From: JAUILH01 sp965230535
GTDB taxonomy: Bacteria > Bacteroidota > Bacteroidia > Flavobacteriales_D > JAUILH01
Direction of reading: 5' to 3'
Length of the DNA stretch: 64,000 nt
NCBI GenBank assembly: GCA_965230535.1
Contig: OZ246009.1
Span: 1,240,001 to 1,304,000 of the forward strand
Shown in pieces: positions 37,359 to 45,750 of the stretch; within the stretch, counting starts at the first letter, position 1; each line of letters begins with the position of its first letter. The translations under genes were made by a program, and so were the position numbers. The notes beneath the pieces were generated by a model. The model worked only from the letters and a program-made list of their open reading frames with translations. It ran no database searches and was not told where the DNA came from.

Positions 37359-38440
37359 TGGAAGATTTATTGAATAAACTTGAAGCCATCAGCATGCGCT
37401 ATGATGAAGTGAGTCAGCTTATTGTTGACCCAAGCGTGATTGCAGATATGGATCGTTACGTGAAACTGAATCGTGAGTATAAGGAACTGGGCGAGATTGT
37501 TGAAGCATACAAAACGTACAGAAACCTTATTTCCAATATTGAAACTTCCAAAGAGATCATTGATACCGAAGATGATCCGGAAATGAAAGAAATGGCGAAA
37601 GAGGAACTGGATGAACTCCTTCCTAAGAAAGAAGCCATGGATGAAGAAATTAAAGTACTCTTGATTCCTAAAGATCCTGAGGATAATAAAAACGCCATTG
37701 TAGAATTACGTGCAGGAACTGGTGGAGACGAGTCTTGCATCTTTGTGGAGGACATGTTTAGAATGTATACCATGTTCTTTAAAGACAAAGGATGGTCTTA
37801 TGAGATTGTAAATTCGACTCCCGGAACTACTAAAGGATATAGAGAAATCGTGATGAATGTGTCCGGAGAATCTATCTACGGAAACTTGAAGTTTGAATCT
37901 GGTGTTCACCGTGTTCAACGTGTACCTGAAACAGAATCTCAGGGACGTGTACATACATCTGCCATCACAGTGGCTATTTTACCGGAAGCTGAGGAAGTAG
38001 ATTTCGAATTGAATTTGACAGACGTTAAAAAGGATACCTACCGGGCTTCCGGTGCGGGTGGACAGCACGTTAACAAAACGGAATCTGCGGTTAGATTGAC
38101 ACATTTACCTACCAATACAGTGGTAGAATGTCAGGATGGTCGTTCTCAACATAAGAACTACGAAAAGGCACTTCAGGTTTTAAGATCAAGATTGTATCAG
38201 GCAGAACTTGATAAGAAGAATGAAGAACGTGCTGCACACAGAAAATCGTTAGTGTCAACCGGAGACCGTTCTGCGAAAATCAGAACCTACAATTACCCTC
38301 AGGGAAGAATTACGGATCATAGAATTAATAAGACCATATACAACCTGTCTAACTTCCTAAATGGGGATATTCATGACATGATTGATGCCTTGAAGATGGC
38401 AGAAAATGCAGAAAAGCTGAAGGAGGGAAGTAATGTATAA
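37358..38440 (+). CDS. prfA: peptide chain release factor 1
   Basis: RF1 recognises UAA and UAG on the ribosome and triggers release of the peptide. The protein has 360 residues, the normal length. The GGQ motif that enters the peptidyl-transferase centre is at 234-236 (SGAGGQHVNKTESAVRL). The stop-codon reading tripeptide in VQRVPETESQGRVHTS is P-E-T (190-192), fitting the RF1 P-x-T form rather than RF2 SPF. It shares one base with purM upstream and overlaps pyrF by eight bases downstream. Confidence 0.96.
   Translation: MEDLLNKLEAISMRYDEVSQLIVDPSVIADMDRYVKLNREYKELGEIVEAYKTYRNLISNIETSKEIIDTEDDPEMKEMAKEELDELLPKKEAMDEEIKVLLIPKDPEDNKNAIVELRAGTGGDESCIFVEDMFRMYTMFFKDKGWSYEIVNSTPGTTKGYREIVMNVSGESIYGNLKFESGVHRVQRVPETESQGRVHTSAITVAILPEAEEVDFELNLTDVKKDTYRASGAGGQHVNKTESAVRLTHLPTNTVVECQDGRSQHKNYEKALQVLRSRLYQAELDKKNEERAAHRKSLVSTGDRSAKIRTYNYPQGRITDHRINKTIYNLSNFLNGDIHDMIDALKMAENAEKLKEGSNV
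38421..38428 (+). promoter_or_regulatory. strong Shine-Dalgarno sequence of pyrF inside prfA
   Basis: AGGAGGGA lies five bases before the pyrF ATG at 38433, inside the last prfA codons. Most genes in this window lack such a site. Confidence 0.5.
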
Positions 38441-39269
38441 TGGAATGTCCAGAGCGCAATTACTCGCTCAGATTAAAGCTAAGAAATCCTTCTTGTGTGT
38501 AGGATTGGATACGGATTTGAAGAAAATTCCGGAACATTATTTAAAAGCAGATGATCCGATTTTTGAATTCAACAAAGACATTATTGATGCTACCAAAGAT
38601 TATTGTGTGGCATACAAGCCCAATTTGGCGTTCTACGAATGTCATGGTGTAAAGGGGTGGGAAGCCTTGCAAAAAACCATCGATTACATTCCAAAAGATC
38701 AATTCGTAATTGCAGATGCCAAGCGTGGAGATATAGGGAATACCTCTAAATATTATGCCCAAAGTTTTTTCGAAACTATGAGTTGTGATGCAGTAACCGT
38801 TGCACCATACATGGGGCACGATTCTGTTTTACCTTTCTTCGAATTTGAAAACAGATGGGTGATATTGTTGGCCATGACGTCTAATGAAGGGGCTCTGGAT
38901 TTTCAGTTTTTAAAGCTGGATCATGAAAAGAAGCAGGTTTGGGAGAAAGTCGTGCTCAAATCATCTCAATGGGGAACACCTGAAAATATGATGTACGTGG
39001 TAGGGGCAACCCGACCTGAAATGCTGGCAGATATCAGAAAGCTGGTACCTGATCATTTCTTCCTTGTACCAGGTGTTGGAGCACAGGGTGGAACGGTTGA
39101 AGCAGTGGCGAAATTTGGCATGAATAATGATTGCGGTTTACTTGTAAATTCTTCCAGAGGAATTATTTACGCCGGAAACGACGAAAATTGTGCGCATGAA
39201 GCCGAAAAAGCTGCTCAGGAATTACAACAACAAATGGCTCAAGCCCTTGAAGATAAAGGTGTCATATAA
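38433..39269 (+). CDS. pyrF: orotidine 5'-phosphate decarboxylase, type 2
   Basis: The enzyme decarboxylates OMP to UMP, the last step of de novo pyrimidine synthesis. The 278-residue protein is of the longer type 2 form. The substrate and catalytic segments are seen as YKPNLAFYE (61-69) and DAKRGDIGNTS (95-105), with Lys97 as catalytic lysine. The phosphate-loop region is VPGVGAQGG. The start at 38433 overlaps prfA by eight bases and has a Shine-Dalgarno sequence; an ATG four codons later is also possible. The next gene's frame begins inside the pyrF end. Confidence 0.95.
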   Translation: MYNGMSRAQLLAQIKAKKSFLCVGLDTDLKKIPEHYLKADDPIFEFNKDIIDATKDYCVAYKPNLAFYECHGVKGWEALQKTIDYIPKDQFVIADAKRGDIGNTSKYYAQSFFETMSCDAVTVAPYMGHDSVLPFFEFENRWVILLAMTSNEGALDFQFLKLDHEKKQVWEKVVLKSSQWGTPENMMYVVGATRPEMLADIRKLVPDHFFLVPGVGAQGGTVEAVAKFGMNNDCGLLVNSSRGIIYAGNDENCAHEAEKAAQELQQQMAQALEDKGVI

Positions 39270-40308
39270 GGTATGGCCCGTATTATTTCTAATTGTTGCA
39301 GCCGGATTAATCCAAAGCTGTAAGAGTATTCCAAAAACCGAAAGAAAGTACGCTGGTATTCATCATTGGACTTCAGACAATCCAAGAATTCTGATTGTAG
39401 TTGCGCCCCAAAAAGAGGATAATCGTTTAAGTACACTCAATAAGATAGTGAGTGAAAATTCATTGGCCAATAAAGAGAAAGTAGTTCAAACAGGAGTTAA
39501 TTATTTGTTCGAACTGTTGAATGAGGATTCCGGCTTCACTCCAATCCTCATTGATTCAATAAGATTTTCTTTGGTAGATGAATCTGAAGCAAATGTAGAG
39601 ACCTTGTTGAGTACTTATCACGCGAATGCCATCATTGCTCTCGAAAATTACGTCATTACCAAAAAAGAAATTGTTCAGAAAGTTGGTGGAGAAGAGCAAG
39701 TTAGTGAAGTGGGTCAGATTCATGTACATTGGACCATTGTATCAGCTGATTCGATAAACAAAATTACAGACACGGTCACTGTAAATACGCAGGCTGTAGG
39801 AAGTGGTGCTAAATTTTCTGTCAAGGATTTTGGTTTGGAGAGTAGCAAATATCAAGGTTTGATAAAGTTCAATGTAAAGGAACTGTACAGAAGATTACGT
39901 CCATGGGAGGATGAGGTTTTTAGAAGATATTATTTAAGTGGAACCAAACTACTAACGTCAGCCAAAAAGGAATTGAAAAACGGAAACATTGATGCAGCCC
40001 AGGATCTGATTTTAGCACAAATCAACGTGTCGAAAGAAAAACTGGCCAATATTGATCCAAATAACCTCAAAAGAGAAGAAAAAGGATTGCAAATTACTGA
40101 AGGTGAAAGACTGGCAAGAACTTATCATGACTATGCTGCTTGTTTGGAGTTAAAAGGTGATCTTGAAAATGCGCTGACATATTCAACTCTGGCCTTGTCA
40201 TTCTTTAATGCCGTGCCTGATTATACCTTGTTCGAAATAGACTATTTGGAAGAGTTGGACTTACTCCTAAAACATCAGGAATTGAGAAAAATACAGCTCC
40301 GTAAATAA
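39247..40308 (+). CDS. lipoprotein of unknown function (DUF6340-like)
   Basis: The start is uncertain. TTG at 39247 gives a clean lipoprotein signal (KIKVSYKVWPVLFLIVAAGL then IQSC) in a protein of 353 residues. ATG at 39196 would add a basic extension reaching further into pyrF, and GTG at 39259 would be shorter. The mature part has an N-terminal alpha/beta domain (ILIVVAPQKEDN, ANAIIALENYVITKK, VHWTIVSAD). A helical C-terminal half (about 235-353) contains two TPR-like segments (LKNGNIDAAQDLILAQINVSK, AACLELKGDLENALTYSTLAL). This resembles DUF6340 lipoproteins of Bacteroidota. It follows pyrF in the same operon. Its function is unknown. Confidence 0.72.
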   Translation: MKIKVSYKVWPVLFLIVAAGLIQSCKSIPKTERKYAGIHHWTSDNPRILIVVAPQKEDNRLSTLNKIVSENSLANKEKVVQTGVNYLFELLNEDSGFTPILIDSIRFSLVDESEANVETLLSTYHANAIIALENYVITKKEIVQKVGGEEQVSEVGQIHVHWTIVSADSINKITDTVTVNTQAVGSGAKFSVKDFGLESSKYQGLIKFNVKELYRRLRPWEDEVFRRYYLSGTKLLTSAKKELKNGNIDAAQDLILAQINVSKEKLANIDPNNLKREEKGLQITEGERLARTYHDYAACLELKGDLENALTYSTLALSFFNAVPDYTLFEIDYLEELDLLLKHQELRKIQLRK

Positions 40309-40348
40309 AATACGCTCTTTCTAGTTTTCAGTAAAGCATGAATGAAGA
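40299..40348. repeat. left copy of a 50-base direct repeat flanking the S41 gene
   Basis: It is colinear without gaps with 42251-42300 and matches at 38 of 50 positions. The first 16 bases (CCGTAAATAAAATACG) are identical, and the last 13 (GCATGAATGAAGA) differ at one position. It covers the stop of the lipoprotein gene and a decayed copy of the DUF2851 gene start. Confidence 0.75.
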
Positions 40349-40424
40349 GCAATGCAATATATAAATGAGTTTCTGTGCTTGACAAGAATGGTTTAAAGTG
40401 ATTAGCCAGACTACTAACCAGAGA

Positions 40425-42158
40425 TTATTTTGAAATCAAATCAATGGCAGCCTCAATTAATTCGTCACGTTTGGCAGAAACGCCTTTAATTGTAGGTTTT
40501 ACCTGAATATCAGGAACAATGCCGACTCTCTGTGTTTCGCTACCATCTGCGTAGTAAATACCTATTCCGCTAAAACGAGTTTTAATACCACCAGGTAGTA
40601 CAAGGTAAGAAACATTGCCATCAGCTCCTGCTGTAGTAGACCCCAGTACCACTGCATTTGGGTGCATTTGATACATCATTGCGTGAAACTCGGCAGAACT
40701 TTGGGTAGTTTCATTGACTAAGATCACCAATTTACCTTTGAAATAATCTTTGTTTTCTTTTCCGATATTTAATGCTGTTTTAAAATAGAAAAGTCCAGGT
40801 TGCAGGCTACTTCCCTTAGAGATTTTGCAAAAAGTCTTCTCACTTGGAAATAGGTATTCACACAAATCCATTCCAGGAAAATCTGAGGGGTAATTTCTAA
40901 GGTCAATGATTAAACCCTGTTTTTGATTAATATAAGGCCAAAGTGACTTTAAATGCTTCCTTTTAAGTGTACCATGATCTATATAAGCAATGTCTGGAGT
41001 GAGAAGCCTAAAGGAGGTGTCTGTAGAAACAAAGCGACTTGTTATAGGCATTTCTTCGGAAGAATAAGTCTTCAATTTTGCAGAGGTTTTAATTCCCTTG
41101 TGAATGTATTCGACTTGTAAGGTAGTCCTTGGGGTTCTCAGAAGGTCGTCAGAAATGTTCCGTAATCTCGTTGGAGAATTGGACGCAGAAACAAATCGTT
41201 CCCTCTCACTAACAATGGTGTCAATTGGTTTCTGATCAATTTTTGTCACTATATCACCAATCTTAAGAGAGCATGCTTGCCCTAAGGAATCATTATGGTA
41301 TCCAGTCACGATAGTTTTACCTTCAATGAAAGTTAGTATGGCAGGGCTCCAGTTTAAACCATAGTATTCATCAAGTGGGGCCATTGAAGATGTGATGATG
41401 GCATGGGTGTCATCAATATGAGTAATCAATTCTTGAATTGCTTGAATATATTCTAGTTCGTTTGAGGCTTCAAGGAATTTTGGTATAAAAACTAAAAGAC
41501 TGTTTTTCCAATCCCTGTCAATTAAGGTTTTGTAAGGGAAAAAGTACTCAATGATATTCCAATACCTGAATAGAGCGAGTAAACGATGATTTGTATTTAT
41601 AAAAGCGCTGTCGTCATACGCAATTTCCTGATCGAAAGAAGGGTTTCCTGCAGGAGATTCAAGAGAGACGTAGTAAGAGGTCTTAGGTCTTTTTCCTTTT
41701 TTAACCTTTGTTAAAATCCTGACCAGTTCTTTGGAATAGTTTGATTGCTGTATCCAATCGAGATCAGGCATATACTTAATACTGTCCTGATGAGATTCGA
41801 AATGAAGTTTTTTACTTTTACAAAACCTTCCTAAACCTTTAATCCACTCCGTAAAAATGGAGTCACGTTCATTTTGATTTTTCGAATTAAGGACTTGTGG
41901 AATCATTTCAAATAATTCTTGATCCCAATCAAATTTACCTTTTACAACATTTGGGTGATAGTACTTAAGGAATCCCCAGATAAGCCCTAAATCATAAAGA
42001 TTTTTAATGTTTTTTTTGGAAGCAACTAAATTCAATCTATCAGACGTGGAATGTTTCGTCGTGGTGCTAATTGATGTGGAGTATAAAACGTTGTTTTGAG
42101 CAATGGATCTAATATGTGGAGAAAGGAGTAGGACAAATGCTGCAATGACGATTTTCAT
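40425..42158 (-). CDS. exported S41-family peptidase
   Basis: This 577-residue protein has a signal peptide (about 1-20, ending IRSIAQ). An N-terminal helical region (50-270, with WGFLKYYHPNVVKGKFDWD and FRYWNIIEYFFPY) is typical of large Bacteroidota S41 proteins. A PDZ-like segment lies near 305-325 (SLKIGDIVTKIDQKPID). The peptidase core (about 395-555) has GLIIDLRNYPSD and the nucleophile region VNETTQSSAEFHAMMY (Ser487/488). It is followed by VLGSTTAGADGNVS, where CtpA-type enzymes carry the GKG lysine; this one lacks it and so looks closer to the tricorn-like branch. The gene lies opposite to its neighbours and inside a 50-base direct repeat, suggesting that it was inserted. The substrate is unknown. 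Confidence 0.87.
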   Translation of the reverse strand: MKIVIAAFVLLLSPHIRSIAQNNVLYSTSISTTTKHSTSDRLNLVASKKNIKNLYDLGLIWGFLKYYHPNVVKGKFDWDQELFEMIPQVLNSKNQNERDSIFTEWIKGLGRFCKSKKLHFESHQDSIKYMPDLDWIQQSNYSKELVRILTKVKKGKRPKTSYYVSLESPAGNPSFDQEIAYDDSAFINTNHRLLALFRYWNIIEYFFPYKTLIDRDWKNSLLVFIPKFLEASNELEYIQAIQELITHIDDTHAIITSSMAPLDEYYGLNWSPAILTFIEGKTIVTGYHNDSLGQACSLKIGDIVTKIDQKPIDTIVSERERFVSASNSPTRLRNISDDLLRTPRTTLQVEYIHKGIKTSAKLKTYSSEEMPITSRFVSTDTSFRLLTPDIAYIDHGTLKRKHLKSLWPYINQKQGLIIDLRNYPSDFPGMDLCEYLFPSEKTFCKISKGSSLQPGLFYFKTALNIGKENKDYFKGKLVILVNETTQSSAEFHAMMYQMHPNAVVLGSTTAGADGNVSYLVLPGGIKTRFSGIGIYYADGSETQRVGIVPDIQVKPTIKGVSAKRDELIEAAIDLISK

Positions 42159-42250
42159 ATATTTCTACACTTCAAGTGGTTCGTTATCTGCAAATCTAAG
42201 AAAGGAAGAAAGTATTGGGCATTATTTAAATGATATTTTGAAATTTCAAA

Positions 42251-42300
42251 CCGTAAATAAAATACGTTCTCCCCAACTTTCTTTGGGGCATGAATGAGGA
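42251..42300. repeat. right copy of the 50-base direct repeat, containing the DUF2851 start
   Basis: It is colinear with 40299-40348. This copy seems to be the functional one: it contains the DUF2851 ATG (42290) and, just before it, a hairpin (CCCCAA 42271-42276 with TTGGGG 42282-42287). The left copy has lost this hairpin. Confidence 0.75.
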
Positions 42301-43567
42301 TTTTATACAGTTTGTGTGGCAGTTTATGCGCTTTGATGCCAGTGGCTTAAAAACAGATGATGGGCAAAGCATTAGGGTTTTAAGTCAGGGAAGGCTGAAT
42401 ACCGACAGTGGACCAGATTTTAGCTCTGGCAGAATTTTTATAGATGATATAGAATGGATCGGTAATGTTGAAATTCACACGGTGGCCAGCGATTGGGATG
42501 CACACAACCATCAACACGATTCAGCATATAATAATGTGATCCTGCATGTGGTGTATGAAAATGACCGTTCTGTGTTTGATCAAACTGGCCGGAAAATCCC
42601 AACCATTGAGTTAAAAAACAGAATTGACCCTTATGCCATTCATGTTTGGCAGAAGCTTAGTAACTCCAAGCATCAGGTGGCTTGCAAGGATGAGTTGAAA
42701 ACTCTGGATGAAATTGTGATTCAACAAACCCTCAACAGAAACCTGATTCAACGACTCGAACGGAAGACCAATGAAATTGAACATGCTTGTCATAAGTCGA
42801 ACAACGATTGGGAATATGTACTGCATAGCATATTATTCAGGGCCTTTGGTTTCAGAGTAAACAGTTTGCCCTTTTCTATTCTGTCAAATGCCCTATCGTT
42901 TAGAATGATAGAATCCACCAGACACAATCAGTTTCAGTTAGAAGCATTGTTGTTTGGTCAGGCTGGATTTTTGGAAGATGAATTTGAGGATGATTATCCT
43001 GCCATGTTAAGGAAAGAATTTCTGCATCTCAAAAACAAATTTCAACTAAAACCTTTATCCAAATCTATTTGGAAGATGTCGCGAATGCGGCCCAATAACT
43101 TTCCCGTATTGAGAATTGCCCAATTGGCTGCTATTTTGGCCAATGTTCCTAAGTTATACAGGCAGGTCATTGAAACTGATGGTTATGATGAACTCAAATC
43201 CATCTTCAGCGACCATCCACCTCATGCGTATTGGCAAAACCACAGTAGTTTCGATAAAAATACAACCGCACGTTCGGCTACTTTGGGTAGAGTTTCAATC
43301 AATACTTTAATGATCAACTCCATCGCGCCATTTGTATTCTATTATGGCCGTGTACACAACCGAGAAGAGCTTTGCGATCTGGCATTAAACCTACTCTACG
43401 ATATTCCTCCGGAAAAAAATGGAATCATCCGAACCTGGTCCGAATTAGGTGTTGAAGCAAAGAATGCAGCCGATTCACAGGCGTTAATTCAGTTGAAAAA
43501 TGAAAACTGTAGCCGCAAAAATTGCGTATCTTGTGCCATCGGAACGAAACTTCTCATGGCTTCATGA
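42290..43567 (+). CDS. DUF2851 family protein
   Basis: This 425-residue cytoplasmic protein matches the DUF2851 family common in Bacteroidota. Typical segments are the N-terminal FIQFVWQFMRFD, VLSQGRLNTDSGPDFSSGRIFID, WIGNVEIHTVASDWDAHNHQHD and NNVILHVVYENDR. The C-terminus has paired cysteines (CSRKNCVSCAIG). The function is unknown; the conserved H and D residues in EIHTVASDWDAHNHQHD could bind metal, but that is a guess. Its ATG lies directly after a hairpin inside the direct repeat. Its stop overlaps the next gene (ATGA). Confidence 0.85.
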   Translation: MNEDFIQFVWQFMRFDASGLKTDDGQSIRVLSQGRLNTDSGPDFSSGRIFIDDIEWIGNVEIHTVASDWDAHNHQHDSAYNNVILHVVYENDRSVFDQTGRKIPTIELKNRIDPYAIHVWQKLSNSKHQVACKDELKTLDEIVIQQTLNRNLIQRLERKTNEIEHACHKSNNDWEYVLHSILFRAFGFRVNSLPFSILSNALSFRMIESTRHNQFQLEALLFGQAGFLEDEFEDDYPAMLRKEFLHLKNKFQLKPLSKSIWKMSRMRPNNFPVLRIAQLAAILANVPKLYRQVIETDGYDELKSIFSDHPPHAYWQNHSSFDKNTTARSATLGRVSINTLMINSIAPFVFYYGRVHNREELCDLALNLLYDIPPEKNGIIRTWSELGVEAKNAADSQALIQLKNENCSRKNCVSCAIGTKLLMAS

Positions 43568-43791
43568 AAAATAGGATCTTAAGTATTTTTGAAAAGAAGG
43601 CCTACGGTGTATGCGCATGGTGGGGAAGGAAACTTGGATTAAAAGTTCACAAGATCAGGGTTTTCTTTATTTACTTGTCTTTCATAACTTTTGGTTCCGT
43701 TCTGTTTATATATTTAATCATGGCTTTTATTCTTGAGCACAAACAGTATTTCAAGATTAAAAGAAAACGACCAAGTGTGTGGGATATATGA
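43564..43791 (+). CDS. small PspC-like membrane protein
   Basis: This 75-residue protein starts at the ATG overlapping the DUF2851 stop (ATGA). It has the PspC pattern: a short basic N-terminus, YGVCAWWGRKLGLKVHKIRV, and one or two closely spaced membrane segments (FFIYLSFITFGSVLFIYLIMAFIL). PspC domains elsewhere occur in envelope-stress proteins, but no other psp gene is present. Its stop overlaps the start of the potassium channel gene (ATGA), so all three genes are coupled. Confidence 0.75.
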   Translation: MKNRILSIFEKKAYGVCAWWGRKLGLKVHKIRVFFIYLSFITFGSVLFIYLIMAFILEHKQYFKIKRKRPSVWDI

Positions 43792-44816
43792 AAGGAGGAA
43801 TGCTTTTAAATTTTCGACTCTTTTCGAAGGTAATTTATGCCTTCCTTATTTTGATGCTCATTATTTGCGCCGGAACTGTTGGTTTCATGATGGTGGAAGG
43901 CTGGTCCTTACTGGATTCGTTTTTCATGACCATTATTACCATCTCTACGGTTGGATTTAATGAAGTAAATGAGTTGTCACCTAATGGACAGTTATTCACA
44001 TCTTTCCTTATCATCACAAGTTTTGGTACATTTGCTTATGCCGTTTCGGCAATAACAAGTTACTTGGTTGGAGGAGAGTATAGATCATATTTTAAAGAAT
44101 ATAAAACGGTGAAAGAGGCAGATAAACTTCAAAACCACGTGATCATATGTGGATATGGTCGTGTTGGAAAACAAGCAGTGGCACAATTAGATGCGCATCA
44201 GGATTCTTTTATCATATTGGAAAATGATGAGGAAATCATCAGCGATTTTGCCCATAAGGACAAACTTTTTTTGAGTGGAGATGCTACTCAGGATGAGATT
44301 TTGATCAAAGCAGGTATCAAAAGAGCTAAAGCACTGATCACAACATTGCCCTCCGACTCCGATAATTTGTTCGTAGTGCTTACGGCCAGAGAGATTAACC
44401 CTACACTTAAGATTATTTCAAGAGCTTCTAAATCAAGTTCCGTTAAGAAACTTAAAATTGCGGGAGCAGACAATGTGATTATGCCGGATTCATTGGGAGG
44501 AGCGCATATGGCTTCTCTGGTAGCTACTCCGGATGTCATCGAATTTCTGGATCACATCTCTATTCAGGGAAATGCCCAGGTAAATTTGGAGTCTATTGCA
44601 TTTAGCGAATTGCCAGACGATCTTAAAAACAAGAGCATTGCAGAACTAAACGCTTATCAGTTAACAGGTTGCACCATTATTGGTTTTAAAACACCAGCTG
44701 GAGATTACGTGATCAACCCTTCTCCGGAAACGCACATCATTCCTCATTCTAAATTATTTGTTCTTGGAGCTCCCGAGCAAATTCAGGTCCTTAATAATAT
44801 ACTTGGTGTGAATTGA
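43788..44816 (+). CDS. two-helix potassium channel with cytoplasmic RCK/TrkA domains
   Basis: This 342-residue protein has helix 1 at about 14-36, a pore loop with filter TVGFN (54-58, in place of TVGYG) and helix 2 at about 67-95. An RCK-N domain follows (116-235, with VIICGYGRVGKQAVAQL as nucleotide loop and FIILENDEE). An RCK-C domain lies at about 250-342. It resembles MthK-type ligand-gated potassium channels. I chose the ATG at 43788, which overlaps the previous stop. Another ATG at 43800 sits directly after AAAGGAGGA, too close for a normal Shine-Dalgarno spacing. A GTG at 43779 is less likely. Confidence 0.9.
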   Translation: MKGGMLLNFRLFSKVIYAFLILMLIICAGTVGFMMVEGWSLLDSFFMTIITISTVGFNEVNELSPNGQLFTSFLIITSFGTFAYAVSAITSYLVGGEYRSYFKEYKTVKEADKLQNHVIICGYGRVGKQAVAQLDAHQDSFIILENDEEIISDFAHKDKLFLSGDATQDEILIKAGIKRAKALITTLPSDSDNLFVVLTAREINPTLKIISRASKSSSVKKLKIAGADNVIMPDSLGGAHMASLVATPDVIEFLDHISIQGNAQVNLESIAFSELPDDLKNKSIAELNAYQLTGCTIIGFKTPAGDYVINPSPETHIIPHSKLFVLGAPEQIQVLNNILGVN

Positions 44817-44817
44817 T

Positions 44818-45714
44818 ATGAAAGTTCTCATCACAGGAAGTAATGGTCTTTTAGGGCAAGCTCTGGTTAAATTATATCAGGAGAAAGGAATTGATTTTGT
44901 GGCCAGTTCATTCGGTTCCAACAGGAACTCCAACCTAAGTGAAGAACATTACATTTCTCTGGATATTACTGATGCAATTGCTGTTCAACAAGCGTTGCAA
45001 ACTCACCATCCAACAACTATCATCAATACGGCGGCTATGACCAATGTAGATATGTGTGAGGAGGAGAAAGACAAATGTTGGCAAATTAATGTAGAGGCGG
45101 TTTCTCATTTCATGAAATTCAAATCGCCAAATTGTAAATTCATTCAATTGTCCACAGATTTTGTTTTTGATGGATTAGATGGCCCTTATAAAGAGGAAGA
45201 TAGTCCCAATCCATTGAGTCACTACGCCAGATCTAAATGGGCTTCTGAAAAATTACTACAGAAGAGCAAAGACACAAATTGGGCAATTGCCAGAACCATT
45301 ATAGTTTACGGATTGGGAGAAAACTTGAGCAGAGGCAATATTGTTGCCTGGGCGGTAGACTCTCTGTCTCTTGGAAAGGAACTAAACATTGTAGATGATC
45401 AATTCAGATCTCCAACTTGGGCCCCGGATCTGGCAGAAGGCTGTCACCTCATTGCTGAAAAAGATGCTACCGGAATATTCCATGTATCCGGACCGGAACT
45501 TTTTTCTATGTACGATATGGTTGTGAAAATTGCTCAGGCCATCGGAGCAGACGAAAAACTGGTGACGGCTATCTCAAGTGAAAAACTGGACCGTCCGGCT
45601 CCAAGACCACCAAAAACCGGATTCGATATTTCAAAAAGCCGCAAAGAATTGAGTTATGCCCCTCATACCTTGCTAGATGCCCTTAAGCAAATGTATCCTG
45701 AAAAAGTGGCTTAA
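44818..45714 (+). CDS. SDR family NAD(P)-dependent reductase, RmlD-like
   Basis: This 298-residue protein belongs to the extended SDR group close to dTDP-4-dehydrorhamnose reductase (RmlD). The nucleotide loop is GSNGLLGQ (7-14). Other landmarks are NTAAMTNVDMCE (70-81), STDFVFDG (112-119) and the catalytic YxxxK (Tyr136, Lys140) in YARSKWASE. The remaining rml genes are not next to it, so the true substrate is open; a nucleotide-sugar reductase is likely. It starts one base after the channel gene's stop codon, in the same operon. Confidence 0.85.
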   Translation: MKVLITGSNGLLGQALVKLYQEKGIDFVASSFGSNRNSNLSEEHYISLDITDAIAVQQALQTHHPTTIINTAAMTNVDMCEEEKDKCWQINVEAVSHFMKFKSPNCKFIQLSTDFVFDGLDGPYKEEDSPNPLSHYARSKWASEKLLQKSKDTNWAIARTIIVYGLGENLSRGNIVAWAVDSLSLGKELNIVDDQFRSPTWAPDLAEGCHLIAEKDATGIFHVSGPELFSMYDMVVKIAQAIGADEKLVTAISSEKLDRPAPRPPKTGFDISKSRKELSYAPHTLLDALKQMYPEKVA

Positions 45715-45719
45715 ATTGT

Positions 45720-45727
45720 TATTTTTG
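45720..45727 (+). promoter_or_regulatory. possible -7 element before the alanine symporter gene
   Basis: TATTTTTG matches TAnnTTTG and lies 23 bases upstream of the ATG at 45751, but there is no clear TTTG at -33. Confidence 0.35.
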
Positions 45728-45750
45728 TGTGAACCTGTGAAAAAGATACT

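Noticed and set aside
42103..42297. A 64-codon plus-strand frame ahead of DUF2851
   Set aside because: It overlaps the signal-peptide end of the S41 gene and the direct repeat, and it shows no recognisable protein features.
43522..43563. Longer start for the PspC-like protein
   Set aside because: It would overlap DUF2851 by 46 bases and add a polar, Cys/His-containing stretch. The ATGA overlap at 43564 fits the operon pattern.
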